Origin: Moraxella osloensis
GTDB taxonomy: Bacteria; Pseudomonadota; Gammaproteobacteria; Pseudomonadales; Moraxellaceae
Reading direction: 5' to 3'
DNA length: 64,000 nucleotides
Assembly (NCBI RefSeq): GCF_001553955.1
Contig: NZ_CP014234.1
Span: 744,001-808,000, forward strand
Shown here: in pieces, positions 62,969-64,000 of the stretch
Layout of the letters: each line of letters begins with the position of its first letter
How positions within the stretch are numbered: the first letter of the stretch is position 1
Translations under genes and position numbers: made by a program
Notes under the pieces: model-generated
Told to the model about the DNA's origin: nothing
Seen by the model: the letters and a program-made list of their open reading frames with translations, nothing else
Databases searched by the model: none

Positions 62969-64000
62969 CTAAAATAAAAAATCTTGCGATTTTAATTCAA
63001 ACTCAACCACATCATACACTTTGTCACCCACACCAAAATGCTGTTTTAACACACCTGTTTCGCTAAATCCCAATTTACGATGTAACGCCAATGACGCGGT
63101 ATTATATGCCAGCACTTGCGCGGTGATTTTGCCAATGTCAGTGGTGTTGAAAATCCGTGCAATCGCCAAAACTCCCAACGCAAAGCCAAGCCCCTGCCCT
63201 TTTGCGCTATTAGGGGATAAATAAAACCCCCAACTGGCAGTTTTTTCATTCGCGCTTAAAGAATTAGGATTTGACGCATTAGGGTTTGGCGCATGGGTGT
63301 TTGCCAACTGCAGCGTCTGGTATTTATCTGCCGTCATTTGGGTAACATTGACTAGCCCCATCGGCTCGCCGCCTTTACTCCCATCCGTTTCAAAAATCAG
63401 CAAATGCACATTGGCATGGTCAAGCTGTTTGCCATACCACTTTTCATGGTCAGCGAGGGCAATTTCATCTTGCCCAAACATCCACCGGCGTACGTCGATG
63501 TGATTACGCCATTGCCAAATCATCTGGCTATCGGCTTGGGTCGCTTGTCGCACTTGACAATGTTGAAATTTTTGCGCAAATTCAATCCAGTGCGCAACCC
63601 GTTTTGCCCCTTGCCCATCGACCAACTTGGCAGATTGCCGGCTGAATTTTTTATAATTGTCGGCCAGTTCGCTCAACAAGCGGGGCAGTTGCTCATCCAA
63701 TGTCGCCCTGTCAGTCACCACTTTGACCAGGTTTTTATCTGCCAACGCTTTGGCAATCACCTGCTGGTTATCGGCAAGCACGATCAGCACCATCGGCAAG
63801 CCCAAGCAACAGCGCTCCCAGGTGGTGCTGCCTGCAGCCCCAATCGCAAGGTCAGCATTTGCCATCAATTGCGCCATATTAGTCACATTGACAAGTACCG
63901 CACACGCAAAACTTGCGCGCTTGGCAAACCTTTGTACACTTTCGATATGCGGTGCGGTTTTGCCCATGACGACAGTCACGTTAAATGATTGCGTAGACTG
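62969..64000 (-). CDS. pseG: PseG-PseH fusion, partial (nucleotide-sugar hydrolase plus N-acetyltransferase)
   Basis: The frame is open through the right edge, so the N-terminus is missing. The first part (ADLAIGAAGSTTWERCCLGLP; about 40-60 of the visible region) is the UDP-sugar-binding C-terminal half of PseG. After about 140 visible residues the second part is a GNAT acetyltransferase with the PseH layout (VRQATQADSQMIWQWRN; GQGLGFALGVLAIARIF; NTASLALHRKLGFSETG). In pseudaminic acid synthesis PseH acetylates and then PseG removes UDP. The two are separate genes in Campylobacter and Helicobacter; here they form one protein. pseI begins 44 bp downstream. Confidence 0.88.
   Translation of the reverse strand, partial: QSTQSFNVTVVMGKTAPHIESVQRFAKRASFACAVLVNVTNMAQLMANADLAIGAAGSTTWERCCLGLPMVLIVLADNQQVIAKALADKNLVKVVTDRATLDEQLPRLLSELADNYKKFSRQSAKLVDGQGAKRVAHWIEFAQKFQHCQVRQATQADSQMIWQWRNHIDVRRWMFGQDEIALADHEKWYGKQLDHANVHLLIFETDGSKGGEPMGLVNVTQMTADKYQTLQLANTHAPNPNASNPNSLSANEKTASWGFYLSPNSAKGQGLGFALGVLAIARIFNTTDIGKITAQVLAYNTASLALHRKLGFSETGVLKQHFGVGDKVYDVVEFELKSQDFLF

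Overview
The window reads as chromosomal DNA of a gammaproteobacterium in the Moraxellaceae, most like Moraxella (M. osloensis-type) or a close relative of Psychrobacter. The GC content is moderate. The gene sets leuS-lptE-holA and smc-zipA-ligA, the MnmC, RarD and YjjP/YjjB families and the 16S-Ile-Ala-23S-5S operon all fit that family. The species is an inference; no database was searched.

Layout. Bases 1-9.5 kb hold the end of ccoP, an ArsC-like reductase, leuS-lptE-holA, the MacAB exporter and two identical tRNA-Lys genes. Bases 9.6-17.5 kb hold two small lipoproteins flanking the minus-strand set smc-zipA-ligA. Bases 17.9-20.3 kb hold hemF, glyoxalase I and a beta-carbonic anhydrase. Bases 20.5-21.7 kb are a tnpB-only IS200/IS605-type element that appears to have cut the 3' end off a Lys/Ala/Thr-rich gene. 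Bases 22.4-28 kb hold the polyamine ABC transporter potABCD and glutathione reductase. Bases 28.1-30.7 kb hold a compact McrBC-type restriction pair. Bases 30.9-42.7 kb hold an MFS transporter, tag, a BLUF photoreceptor with a C-terminal membrane segment, a RarD-like transporter divergent from an AsnC/Lrp regulator, a split ThrE-type exporter, a YgiQ radical-SAM protein, a VWA lipoprotein and upp. Bases 42.85-48.95 kb are a complete minus-strand rRNA operon with tandem promoters. Bases 49.1-55.2 kb hold ccoG and a FixH-like gene, a PHP-domain phosphatase, yciB, yciI and a BaiN-type flavoprotein, followed by a decayed amino-acid permease. Bases 55.9-64 kb hold mnmC and a minus-strand pseudaminic-acid surface-glycan locus that runs off the window.

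The most unusual item is inside the 23S rRNA gene. A 282-bp insertion at helix 25 is bounded by a perfect 18-bp inverted repeat that extends the rRNA helix. It encodes, in the same sense as the rRNA, a complete 79-residue GIY-YIG nuclease whose stop codon lies in the repeat. As far as I know, intervening sequences of this kind, when they code at all, carry a four-helix-bundle protein, so a nuclease-coding one could be a self-spreading rRNA element. Secondary points of interest are a TnpB lacking the usual RuvC-II glutamate, the gene it interrupts, the membrane-anchored BLUF protein, an McrB without the usual DNA-binding N-terminus and a PseG-PseH fusion.
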